A stretch of 64,000 nucleotides of DNA. Source: Apus apus. Taxonomy: Eukaryota > Chordata > Aves > Apodiformes > Apodidae. Every line of letters starts with the position of its first letter. Positions within the stretch are counted from its first letter, which is position 1. Position numbers and translations under genes: made by a program. Location: NCBI RefSeq assembly GCF_020740795.1, contig NC_067285.1:96183152-96247151 (forward strand). The letters are read 5' to 3'. A model generated the notes under the pieces. That model was not told the origin of the DNA, did not search any database, and saw only the letters and a program-made list of their open reading frames with translations. This document shows, one piece after another, positions 1-28,330 of this stretch.

Positions 1-3000
1 CCGGGATCCAAAAGTTAAGCCTGACAATACTGAACAGCACCATCCCCAAGTCCTTTAGAGACTTTATACCTGAATTAAGAACAAGCACATTCTTTCAGTC
101 ACTTTGGTATTAACAGATCTTACCTATAGCCCTCTTCTACAGGAAGTACAATCATACTTGGGGTGAGGTTTGTGAAGATACGGACAGGGGACTGTCTACG
201 ACCTGTCTTGCCATGTTTATAAAGTGCATGATTATCATAGTCTACCTAGAAAAATAAAACCACAAAAAAGAGAGTGTTAAACTGAATGCTAAGCACAGAC
301 AGAACTACTTACATCATAATTATCTTTATATGTGCCATATATAAGACTCTAACTCCGAATTACGTTACAAATTCTATAGCTAGTATTTTGTCTCATTTCT
401 TTTTTACATTTGTGCAACCCAAGTATCAGGCTAAACTCAAGAAACTAAATTCTCAACACTACAAGAATCCTATCTGACTTAGCCCTTTTTGATCTTTTGC
501 ATGGATATCTGAGATAATGTGGCAACTACTTGTTTTACAAAAGAACAACCCATTAAAAGAAACAAAACTCTACTGTTCGGTCTAGCTGGCAGTGCAAGAG
601 TTGATGAGCATCTTAACCTATCTCAGAATAATTACAAAGTTGCAAATCCAATTAGCAATGCTTATTCCACCACTCCCTTCAGAGACTTGTCACAAAAATT
701 CTCATCTAGCAGGAATGCAGAGTCCAGCCTAGCACAAGCTTCCAGTTTTCTTCCACAAACTTCCATTCTACAAAACACAAATATGTTGTTTGGAACACCT
801 ATATCAAACATTATGCAGACCCATGACTGGTCTCAAAGTCACTGATGTCCTCATTATTAAGCAACTTACAGAATGGATACAATACTGGAGAAGCTGATGC
901 CAGATTACTGCTCTATCCCTGATAATTTATTACATAATTTCATATATTTCTATTGTTGTAATTCTACTCTAGTGCCAACAGTTTTGGAGATGAAAAGCCT
1001 TAATTATTTTTATTTTTACCAGGGCTGAGCATTACCCACCAAGCTACTGACATTTCAACATCTGGAAAAAATGAAACACTCTTCTTCAAGTTACCTCTCC
1101 CCTCTGCAATCTGCACCTGTCAAAATTACTGCAAATTCTGTCATACTGAAAACCTGGCAGAAAAAATTAGGTGATGGAGAGATAACAGTTAAAGGTACAT
1201 AATAAACTGCAGGAGTGTGATAAAGTTATAAAAAGGTATGACTAAGACACATACCAAATCTGGGGTTCATATGATAAGCAGTACCTCTAATGCAGTCAAA
1301 ATTAAAGTTCAGGAAGGTGGCCCACTTATAGACAAGTGCTACCACTGTACCTGCTTTCATTCATATTTATGTCCACATTACACACGACTGAAATTTAGCA
1401 GATTCACGGTGTTCAGTCATACCTGGTAATCCATCATACTGAAGCTTGGGAAAAATTCAAGAATACGAGACTCAAAGAAGTATGGAAATATCCAGAACAC
1501 GGGCATCTCTTGGTTGTTATGACCTAGTAATAAAAAGGTTTAGATGCACATTGAAGAAAAACAAGGTACATGAACTGTGAAAAATCAACAGTAAATGTTC
1601 TGAATACATAAACACATGTATGTACATCATGTTATGCCTAAGAACTTGTTCCTTTTGACAGCAAGCTTCATCCTATTTTATGTATGTGAAGCTGCCTAGG
1701 TTGGTAAGAAATCATACTGGTTTAATAGCTTATTCTTCTCTACCTTTAAAGTCCATTTAGTTACAAAGTAGATTTGTAAAAAAAAAAATCAAGAAGTACT
1801 CACAGAATTGTGTATTACTAAACTAAGAGTATCAGCAGAGTAAATTAGACATAACATAGTTAATCTTTATAAATTATAACATGAATGTGTTCACATTTAC
1901 CTGAGTAGCAAGAATCAAAGACTTTTGAACAGGTACTTTTCCTTACAGTGAAGTTATAGCTTAACCCACCTGATTCTAACACATACCTTCCTTTCCTGTC
2001 TCCTCCCACATTGCCATCAGTTTTTTAAAACTAGAAGCCAGTGCTTCCACTAAACCTCCAAATGGGGGATCAGTTACCATAATGACTCTTTCACTATTGT
2101 CTTCATGCAAGAATTTCCTACATGTTTCCTGTGCAGCCTGTAAGAAACAAGGGATTAATTCTGAGAAACACAGATCCAAGAACTGCAAAAATACTGTCTT
2201 CAGCAATAAAATAATTATTTTACATATTTCAACTTTGAAGATGGAAGTTATTTCCTCTTGTGGAGGTGAATCTCCCCTTGTGTAGCATTTAAAAAAAGCA
2301 GAAGTAGATTCGAAGCACTGAAAAGCAGTATCCTGTTCAGTTACAGATAATGTAATGTAATGCAGTTCAAGCTTCCTAAGATAGTCTACTTCCCAAGGGT
2401 ATTAAATTTAACTTAGGAAAAAAATTTTATTCCTAGCAAGGAAGCAAAGCTCAGGCTCAGAATACTTTTTATTCATGCCCCTTAGTTTATTTCTGTAAAG
2501 CATTATCAAAGTCAAGGGAAAAAAACACTCCACTGAAAACTGATTCCAGACATACTGGTTATAAAAATACATTGTAGAGCACCTCTCCTACAAAGACAGG
2601 CTGAGAGAGTTCGGGCTGGAGAAGAGAAGGCTCCGGGGAGACCTTATAGCAGCCTTCCAGTACCTGAAGGGGCTACAGGAAAGCTGGGGAGGGGCTTTTC
2701 ACCAGAGCAGGCAGTGATAGGATAAGGGATAATGGTTTTAAGCTGGAAGAGGGGAGATTTAGGTTAGACATTAGGAAGAAATTCTGCAGTGTAAGAGTGG
2801 TGAGACACTGGAACAGGTTGCCCAGGGAGGTTGTGAATGCCCTCCTCCCTGGAAGTGTTCATGGCCAGGTTGGATGGGGCTTTGAGCAACCTGATCTAGT
2901 GGGAGGTGTCCCTGCCCATGCAGGGGGGTTGGAACTAGATGACCTTTAAGGTCCATTCCAACCCAAATGACTCTATGATTGTGTTCAAATTTTAGCAATC

Positions 3001-6000
3001 CAATCTGTACTTTATTATTCAAGGAAATGTAAAAAAAATACATACTGCTGTCTTGCAGTATTCTCTCATCTATTATTTAGATTTTATTGCATTCCAAAAC
3101 CAGATTTTTAACACTGATATGCATTCAAAAGTGCTGCAAGTCAGTCCTTGAATACACTGCAATACAGCGTTACTACAGGTGTCACCTTTTTGCACCTTGA
3201 AAAGGACAATACAGTGTTTTTAATGCAAATTAAGAGTCTCTTAATTGAAAAATACAAAACTTGAATACAGTAATGGCTTAAAAAAATTCAAAGGTAAGGC
3301 TTTCAGACAAGCCTCCCATTTCATTCTAGACAATTCTTTTTATTTTCAAGATCCCACTCAAAACTAGGCTTTAGAATGGAAAAAACCTGAAAATTATATA
3401 TATGTTGTGAAAGGTACTGCAAAAAACATGTTTACAGAAATCAATGGTGGCTTATTAACAATGGCAGAGGAAGAGCAGAGAGTGATTATAGTACTGGGAC
3501 AAAACACTTAAATTAATGTTTGGAATTGAATTACACTGTGATTCTCTGCACGAAGTTACAGTAAGTGTCCTACTGGAGCTGCAGGTTTCCTAATTAACTC
3601 AAATTAAAGCAATTAATGTGACATTTTAAAAGAAACAAGACATTTAGCATTTTTTTAAACTGTGACACTAATTCAACTTCATTTTATGACAACAAGATTA
3701 ACCTGTTGACCTTGCCTGCCTGAAATAAAGCAGAAGAACATCCTTTTCCCTCCCAACTCAAGTACCAGTGAACAAGCCCCACAGCATCAACTTGGCTGGT
3801 AAAGGCTGGGAATAAACCAATTCATTCTTCTGTAGCAACACAAGAACAGGGCTAATGATTACTTACATAAGGCAATAACTCACACCAAACTGTTGTTTTA
3901 ATAAAAGCAGCAGTTCAGTGTGTAAGCAACATTAGTTAGCATAAACTTAATAGTCGACTTTATATTTGAATCAAGTGGGAGATAATTACTGAAGAGGCAC
4001 TATTATTCTTTGATTTCCAGTAGTTGACCATGTTAATCTCTTGATAGTTGTTTTCTATTAGACTAGCCACAACTTTCTTACGAAATTCTGCATCAACAAC
4101 ATGTATTTCTTTACAAAGTGCTTGAGAAAGACTTTGCCTTACCTCTCCACCAAAAAAATAATGATTAAACATGTTGTAGTGGCAGAATTCATCCTCTGTG
4201 TAAAACTGTGAATACCTGTAAAACAAGTTTTAATAGTAGTAGAAAAATACAAATAACTTATTGCCTGCCCTAAGGGGCATTTACAGTGAAAACAAGGCCT
4301 TAAGAAAAATGACATCTTTGAGTTCTCATTACTGACACCACATACCAATACTGGGAATTATTAAGTATAATTACTTTTTTCATAAATTTGATGTCATTTG
4401 TGTATGTGTGCAGGAACAGAGATGTGGAGACACAAAAGGGAAAACAACCACCAATTAATATTTTAAAGCAGTAAAACCACAAATCTTTGTACATATTCTT
4501 CAGACAGATAAACGTTTATCAAAACCTACCTGAAATCAATATCTAGGAGAAGGCTTCTAACCCTGAAATCATCTTCTTGTGATGCTTTAGACTGGATCAT
4601 TTCATGAAGCCTGAAGTATAATTGGAGCAAAGAAATTTAACACACAGTCACTGGCTTCAGAAATTATCTTGCAAGACAAGAAAGCCTGGTACTTTACTAA
4701 ACCTAAAACCAAACAGATAGAGAAAATGGAGTAATCTGAATTTAGACAATTCCATTTGGCTAATATTCAGAGTAATAAAAATACGTTAGTCTTAAAAAAA
4801 TGAAAAGTCAGTGGAGCCTACTGGATCACCATGGACAAAAAACCCCAAACATAAGCAAAGAAACTCATACCTTCTGTAAGAAACAAAGCAGGACATTTAA
4901 AATACATGTGTGCCTGTGTCTTATTTGCATTCTTACACACTCAAAGCAAGACCTTACTAGATGTTTGGAGAATGCCAATCAGTTAAAGTACAGTGAGCCT
5001 CTTATTATGGGAGAATCCTTGATAATTTAAATATTAGTAAGCTGAAAAGTTTTGAGACAGAAATACCTGAAAGTGTAACAGTTCTCACTGACATACCTGG
5101 GTGTTCCAACAGAGAGCACTCTTCTGAATCCTAAATGAACAATTAGATCCAGTAGGAACTGGCAACTTCTGTCTGTAAATAAATACTGTGCATTTGTTTT
5201 TTTATTCTCCAGTGGATGTAGAAGTTGACTGGGACTTTTTAACTGTGCAGTGGAGATACCAGACAGGAACTGGTGATCCAAGTGCTTTTCCCATTCAGCT
5301 GGCAATAGCAATTGCTGGCATTCCTGGCAAAACCTCCTCTTTGATAACGGCAACAGAACAAAATTCTTGTACCTTTAAAAACAAAAGACATTAAGGAACG
5401 AACTTTGAAAAAGGCTCTATAAAATCTATGAAGGAGGTTTCTTATTTTGTGAGGGTTCAGATGTTTAAGCAGACGAATGTAGTTTAAGCTGCTCTTGCAA
5501 AACTCCACTATCTACATTTGAATAAAGTAATATTTATGAAAAAAATATTCAAAGGATACTTTGAAAAACCCTTCCCTGAAAGCAAGCATATAGGACACTG
5601 GCCAAATATACTGACTACATAAAAAAACTGGATTACAGAGTGAAGACTCTGTATCATTACCAGCAAGCAGGCCTGTACGTTTACACACAAAATACAGATG
5701 TTACTTGCTCCGGTATTACCTTTGCTTTTTTTCACAGTGTTTATTCTGTTATGTTTGCACATTCAAGTCAGGAATAATTTTTTTAACTGTAACTGCTACT
5801 GAACTGTTGTTAGCGTGTTATGAGCACTAACATAAGAAGAATTACACATACAAAAAATCCCCCAAAAGATACAGTTCCTGTGTGGAAAATACTGTGCTCT
5901 AATTAGGTGTTTCATGGTATTTTCCTGTTGCAGTCAACCAGTTCTGATTTTTCTAAATCCCTGTCAGGTTTTCATATTTCAAAGAATCCTGGAACATGAT

Positions 6001-7898
6001 CTCTGCATTCAGAGTACTCAAGCATGATTTTCACTGAAGAAAATGCACACAGCAATACCTTTCCACATTCTGTCTGTGCGTAAACGAAGGCTGATGATTT
6101 CTATTATATTCTTCCCGTGCTGCAAGCCTAGTTCCTGACACCTGCAAAATGGAGGCATATATAAAGGCACAAAGCAAATAGCAACACTCTGCATTGCAGA
6201 TTAAATCTCAATATTAAGCAAAAAGGGTGTGTCAAAGGTCTCATGCTTTAGTTTCTCTGCACGAAAAAATGATCACACTCTCTGGGTTGCAGCATGACTG
6301 CAGTACAGAGGCATGCAGCATAACAGCAGGAGCCTCTTGCTGTGAATTTAAACTGAACAAAATAGACAGAAACATTCCATTCTTCTACTCCATGTAAAAC
6401 TCAGGAAAAAACTCCAAACAGGATTATGATGAAGACAGAAAGACATATACTTTCCATTCATGCATGCCAGCAGTTGTGCTCCATCTGAAGGACTATGAAC
6501 TGATCCTGCACAACTGATGACAGTCAAAATGTGTCCCAAGGTGGTTTTTTTTTTTCTGTGTGAGCATGACAGGTCTTCTCTGAGTCTTCTGCTTTGTTCC
6601 CACAAAACATACTTTGTGATTTCACAGCCAACAGAGTTTCAAGACATTGGTGTAACATTACAGAATTTATTTGTTTAAAGGGGGAGATACTACAATTCAG
6701 TAGAACAACAGACCCCATGATACAAGTGACATTAAAAAAGAAATTTCACTAGGAATACCATTAAAAATCTACAGAAACAAGTGACTAACCACCTCATTTT
6801 CTCTTCATATAACTTTTCAGTAGCAACCAGCACAGCAATTAAATGCTTATGAGCCTGATTAAATCCCATCCTGCCAACCTGCTGAGAACATCTACCACAC
6901 AAGATACTCATATAGGAAAGAGAAAAAGTAACACAAAAAGTAATGAACAAAAAACAACGGCAAGCTCTCCATGAATACACATCAGTCCCAGTTGTGTTAC
7001 CCTACAATTACGTGACCAAAAGTCTTCACAAAAAGATAAAATTGCTGTGGATACTGAGACTACTGAGAGGTCACACTGATTCCCACCATCTCACTGTTTT
7101 CTGCATCCCACTGTTTGCCAGTATGCACCAGCTTTTCTTTATCTTAACCACAGAAGATGAGAACATCTTGGGATCAGAACTATCCTATTTCTTTCAGCAT
7201 TGCATAGTATTGGCAAACTTCACAACTTGACTTCCTAAGTGTTTTGGCAATGCAGTAACAAACGCCAGTTTTGTTAAAACATACACAGCCTTCCTTGAAA
7301 GTTGTGCTGGAGACACCTTCTCCTGACAGGAATAAGGGCTCCACTAAGCACAAGCTATTTGATAAAGTTTACAAAACAGCAAGTACCAGAGATTTTAAAA
7401 ATATACTGGTTTAATAATTACATAAAAATTAAGTTAAACAGAGAAAGACATCCCGACTATGAGCCATAGTATCACGCGGTGCTTCCTTACCTTCTCATCT
7501 TCCCACTGGAAAAAGCTGCAGTCTTTCCTGTCTCTGCAAGCCGAACAAGCGTAAAATCTCCTTCCCTCCTCTTTCCCTTGGCTGGCCTTCACAAACAGAA
7601 GAGTCGGCCCTGAAGGAGAAGCCCAAGTCGCAACCCGGCTACGCACAGGACCCCAACAGGCCGGTTCCCGCGCCGCCTCCGCAGGCGCCGGACGCCGGAA
7701 CGGGGCCTGCGCAGCGGCGGCTGCAAGGCGCAAACCAACAGGGAAGCCGGGACCCCCCGCCCCCGTCAGAGCTCCCGGCCGCAGCTCCTCCCTCCCGAGC
7801 AGCCCTGGCTCACCGTGCGGGCAGCGGGGAGCGCCGGGCCCCAGCCCGAGCAGGGCCAGCCCGCCCGCCCCGGGCCGCCCCGCGCCGCCGGCCGCCAT
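1..7898 (-). CDS. ZCCHC4: ZCCHC4, 28S rRNA N6-adenosine methyltransferase (5' part; 3' end outside window)
   Basis: ZCCHC4 methylates one adenosine of 28S rRNA at N6, using SAM, in the nucleus/nucleolus. Nine coding exons, in transcript order: 7814-7898, 7491-7609, 6059-6141, 5097-5372, 4530-4610, 4143-4215, 1987-2137, 1423-1523, 124-245. They join in phase to 363 codons plus 2 nt. Visible parts: a GRF-type zinc ribbon (CPHG near residue 26, [10 protein letters not shown] near 50), a second Cys/His segment with FCQECQ in exon 4, the Rossmann-like methyltransferase core, and the catalytic DPPF motif at residues 262-265, followed by WIFPYFFE. The human protein, as I recall it, is about 513 residues, so roughly the last 130-150 (C-terminal zinc-binding and CCHC knuckle) are missing at the left edge, not deleted. 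The start is the first ATG in the CpG island, in a GCCATGG context. The N-terminal 25 residues are Gly/Ala-rich and diverge from mammals. Identity rests on close agreement with the recalled human protein. Confidence 0.97.
124..245 (-). CDS. ZCCHC4: ZCCHC4 coding exon 9 (last one in window)
   Basis: Acceptor TTTTTCTAG|GTAGACTA, donor GCTATAG|GTAAGATC. Residues 324-363 read [20 protein letters not shown], then VRIFTNLTP and EEGYR. Two bases of codon 364 are carried to the next exon, left of position 1. Positions 1-123 are intron with no coding sequence. Confidence 0.96.
1423..1523 (-). CDS. ZCCHC4: ZCCHC4 coding exon 8
   Basis: Acceptor TATTACTAG|GTCATAAC, donor TACCAG|GTATGAC. Residues 290-323 read [20 protein letters not shown], then [14 protein letters not shown], the conserved strand-helix after the catalytic loop. 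Ends in phase 0. Confidence 0.96.
1987..2137 (-). CDS. ZCCHC4: ZCCHC4 coding exon 7 (catalytic DPPF)
   Basis: Acceptor TTCTTACAG|GCTGCAC, donor AGGAAG|GTATGTG. Residues 240-289 carry [20 protein letters not shown] at 262-265 is the N6-adenine methyltransferase signature that positions the target base. Ends one base into Gly290. Confidence 0.97.
2577..2980 (+). mobile_element. CR1 LINE 3' end, ZCCHC4 intron 6
   Basis: About 404 bp matching the avian CR1 3' terminus. It starts at the GAGCACCTCTCC block, runs through the GGAGACCTTATAGCAGCCTTCCAGTACC-type segment, GGTTGCCCAGGGAGGTTGTG, CTGGAAGTGTTCATGGCCAGG and GACCTTTAAGGTCCATTCC, and ends in CTCTATGATT. It is 5'-truncated, as is usual for CR1, and lies antisense to ZCCHC4. 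It is the best preserved CR1 copy in the window, so probably the youngest. Any long reading frame across it is accidental. Confidence 0.95.
4143..4215 (-). CDS. ZCCHC4: ZCCHC4 coding exon 6
   Basis: Acceptor GTTTTACAG|GTATTCAC, donor GGAGAG|GTAAGG. Residues 215-239 read [20 protein letters not shown] followed by FFGGE, a nearly invariant block in the family. Ends in phase 0. Confidence 0.97.
4530..4610 (-). CDS. ZCCHC4: ZCCHC4 coding exon 5
   Basis: Acceptor TACTTCAG|GCTTCATG, donor GATTTCAG|GTAGGTTT. Residues 188-214 read [12 protein letters not shown]...SLLLDIDF, the hydrophobic strand LLLDIDFR conserved in ZCCHC4. Both junctions have the same phase (two bases carried in). Confidence 0.95.
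5097..5372 (-). CDS. ZCCHC4: ZCCHC4 coding exon 4
   Basis: Acceptor TTTAAAG|GTACAAG, donor CACCCAG|GTATGTC. Residues 96-187 include [16 protein letters not shown], the Cys pair FCQECQ with downstream WEKH, then [11 protein letters not shown] and [12 protein letters not shown], which opens the methyltransferase fold (SAM-binding strand). It ends two bases into Arg188. Confidence 0.97.
6059..6141 (-). CDS. ZCCHC4: ZCCHC4 coding exon 3
   Basis: Acceptor TTTTGCAG|GTGTCAGG, donor GAAAG|GTATTGC. Encodes residues 69-95 ([16 protein letters not shown]...NVE) plus two bases of Arg96. It is too short to stand out as an open frame; it was placed by matching the family's RLAARE segment and by the phase of both neighbours. 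Confidence 0.93.
7491..7609 (-). CDS. ZCCHC4: ZCCHC4 coding exon 2 (GRF zinc ribbon)
   Basis: Acceptor CCTTCAG|GGCCG, donor GAGAAG|GTAAGG. Encodes residues 29-68: GPTLLFVK, then [15 protein letters not shown] and FFQWEDEK, the conserved GRF ribbon with its cysteines intact. Confidence 0.96.
7814..7898 (-). CDS. ZCCHC4: ZCCHC4 coding exon 1
   Basis: Start codon at 7898-7896 in a GCCATGGCG context. Encodes residues 1-28, Gly/Ala/Leu-rich and ending in CPH, the first half of the GRF zinc ribbon. The donor is CACG|GTGAGCC, splitting the Gly29 codon after its first base. It lies inside a CpG island. Confidence 0.9.
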
Positions 7899-8020
7899 GG
7901 CACCGCCTGCGGCCCGCAGCCCGGCCCCGCGCCCCAGCGGCGGCAGCGCCCCCAGCGGCGGGAGGAGCGGCAGCGCCGGCAGGTAGCGCTGCGGGACCCG
8001 CGGCGGGCGGGCTGGGCGAG

Positions 8021-8056
8021 GGACGGACGGACGGACGGACGGACGGACGGACGGAC
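8021..8056 (+). repeat. (GGAC)9 tetranucleotide microsatellite
   Basis: Nine perfect GGAC units (GTCC on the ZCCHC4 sense strand), 123-158 bp upstream of the ZCCHC4 start codon and within its CpG island. It falls in the promoter or 5' UTR and is likely length-polymorphic. Confidence 0.97.
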
Positions 8057-8318
8057 AGCTGAGGCCGGGGCCCTGCTTTTTCGGATTAGGACATTTATTT
8101 TCTTCGAGAGGCGGGGCTGGTACATCATCTTCAACTTTTTTAGTAAACGGGATAAAAGTAATCAGGGGAAGTTGATCAAGGTGCGGATTTCGATCTTCTT
8201 TTGACCCCCCGTTTCTGAGCTCCATCTTTAAGGCTTAAACGTTTCAGTTAATCGTGTGAATTGCTGACGTGCTACATTAAGATTTACATCCACTAGAAAT
8301 TATAGAAAATACAAGCGT

Positions 8319-8324
8319 TTTATT
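8319..8324 (-). terminator. Candidate distal poly(A) signal of PI4K2B
   Basis: AATAAAA on the minus strand, the last canonical signal before the ZCCHC4 promoter CpG island. If used, the PI4K2B transcript would end only about 250 bp upstream of the ZCCHC4 CpG island. Confidence 0.3.
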
Positions 8325-9405
8325 ATTTTTGAGTTCAACAGTATTGCTTAGAAATACAAAATACAGCCATGTCTGAAATACTGAAGGCTTCATAAAAAGC
8401 AGCAATTTTTCTCCCATTTAATCTTAACTGTCCAGAAAATTACTAAAATAAAAATATTTACCATATCACATTAGCCACAGATCCAGGAACATGACCACCA
8501 AGGCTTCAACCATGTAACTTAAACATCAAAGCAAATGACAACTGGCAGGTGAGCACAACGTTGCTCAGGGCACCAGAGGAAGTTTGTGCTCTGTGTGATA
8601 CAGGTGGGGTTTTTTTCTGGCCAAAAAAGAAAGAACTGTATTTAGACAGAAACTTAGAAGGCAGTCTGGCTTTGGGATGAACAACACATCAGTGCTTCTG
8701 TCGCTACTAGTGCAGAACCACTTTGGTGACTCCTGATGAACATGTTTATACACGTGGCAGAACAACCCTGTACCAAGATGGTGCAATTCTTTCATTGTGA
8801 TGATCTACACAGAAATATCACCATTTTCCATGCATGTGTTTAAAATACACAAGTTCTAAACACTACAGGTGAAATTTCAACCTCTGAAATGTACACTCAG
8901 TTTATTTTGTCACAGTAGGCACTGTGTGTACTTACTTGGGTTGAATTTTGCTATAATTCAACTGTTCAATTATTTTTGGTCCCTACATGCAAAAAAACCT
9001 ACTTGGAGCATTTTTCCCCCTTTCCCTTTCCCCTGTTTGTCAATAATAGATTTTTTAAATTATTATTATTTTCTTCTTAGTGCATGACTTTTCAAGTAAC
9101 TAGCCTATGAAAATCTATAAACAGCTTAAAATATCAAGAAGACATTTAAAGAAAAACCATTTTCACAAAGATAATATTCTGCAATTTTTTGAAGACAATA
9201 TAAAAAGAAATTGATAGTGTACAGGTTCTCAGTATTAAACAAAAAGAATTCCCATTGTATTCAAAAGTAGTTTCTCAGCATATGCAAACCGTGTATCTTC
9301 CCTTATTCAGAATACATTAATTTAGCCTATAAAAATACAATATGGACAAGTTTTTCTCATTCCCTGACATAAGTATTCACAATTTTGACACAAAAATTGT
9401 AAACT

Positions 9406-9411
9406 TTTATT
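9406..9411 (-). terminator. Candidate proximal poly(A) signal of PI4K2B
   Basis: AATAAA on the minus strand, 156 nt after the stop codon, followed within about 15-35 nt by a T/GT-rich stretch (ACAATTTTTGTGTC...). That is the usual cleavage-site layout. More distal signals exist at 8901 and 8319. Confidence 0.5.
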
Positions 9412-9566
9412 ACATTCAAAATACATGTCTTAAGTCTTTAGAATTTAAGTTCTGAGGTGTCAGCAGTCAGAGCTCTTGGTATACAGCAGAAGTTATTGCA
9501 GAGCCTTCACGCAGAAATAGCTTTCTGAACTTAAAAGAAACTTACTCTTCCCACCTAATTTTGTTG

Positions 9567-28056
<18,490 letters not shown>

Positions 28057-28162
28057 GGGCGGCCAGAGGCTGCGCACGGCGGGAGGCGCGGCCGGGCGGG
28101 CTCAGGCCCCTCCGCCGCAGCCCATGGCGCTCCCGGCCGCCCCGCGCCTCCTGCCGGCGCCC

Positions 28163-28174
28163 TGCGCATGCGCG
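28163..28174. promoter_or_regulatory. NRF1-type site in PI4K2B promoter
   Basis: TGCGCATGCGCG is a full match to the palindromic NRF1 consensus (YGCGCAYGCGCR), 107 bp upstream of the start codon. Binding is inferred from sequence only. Confidence 0.6.
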
Positions 28175-28330
28175 CGGCCCCAGCCCCGCCCCCGCGCTAC
28201 CTGCCTTAAAGGCGCCGCGGCCCCGCCTGGGTGCGGGAGGGGCCAGGGCGCTCGGGTGGGGCCGGGCGGGGGTCTGGGGGTGGCTGCAGGTGCTGGGGGC
28301 AGCTGGCATTAGTCTGCGGGTCGTCTAAGG

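Larger units (their letters stand above)
7600..8080. promoter_or_regulatory. CpG-island promoter of ZCCHC4
   Basis: Dense CG dinucleotides and very high GC span exon 1, intron 1 and about 180 bp upstream of the ZCCHC4 start, against AT-rich flanks. No TATA box is evident. The start codon itself sits in CCATGGCGGC, a YY1-like core. The transcription start cannot be fixed from sequence alone. Confidence 0.8.
8057..9566 (-). other. PI4K2B 3' UTR / PI4K2B-ZCCHC4 intergenic spacer
   Basis: AT-rich DNA between the PI4K2B stop codon and the ZCCHC4 CpG island, with no supportable coding exon. On the minus strand AATAAA occurs at 9411-9406, 8906-8901 and 8324-8319. Depending on which is used, the PI4K2B 3' UTR is about 0.17, 0.7 or 1.25 kb long. 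I see no retroelement in it. Confidence 0.6.

Noticed and set aside
519-845. 108-codon plus-strand open frame
   Set aside because: Lies inside ZCCHC4 intron 8, antisense, with no recognisable domain, and is compatible with chance in AT-rich intron.
28057-28077. Seven-codon N-terminal extension of PI4K2B upstream of the ATG
   Set aside because: The upstream in-frame codon is GTG, not ATG, and a good ATG context follows at 28056.
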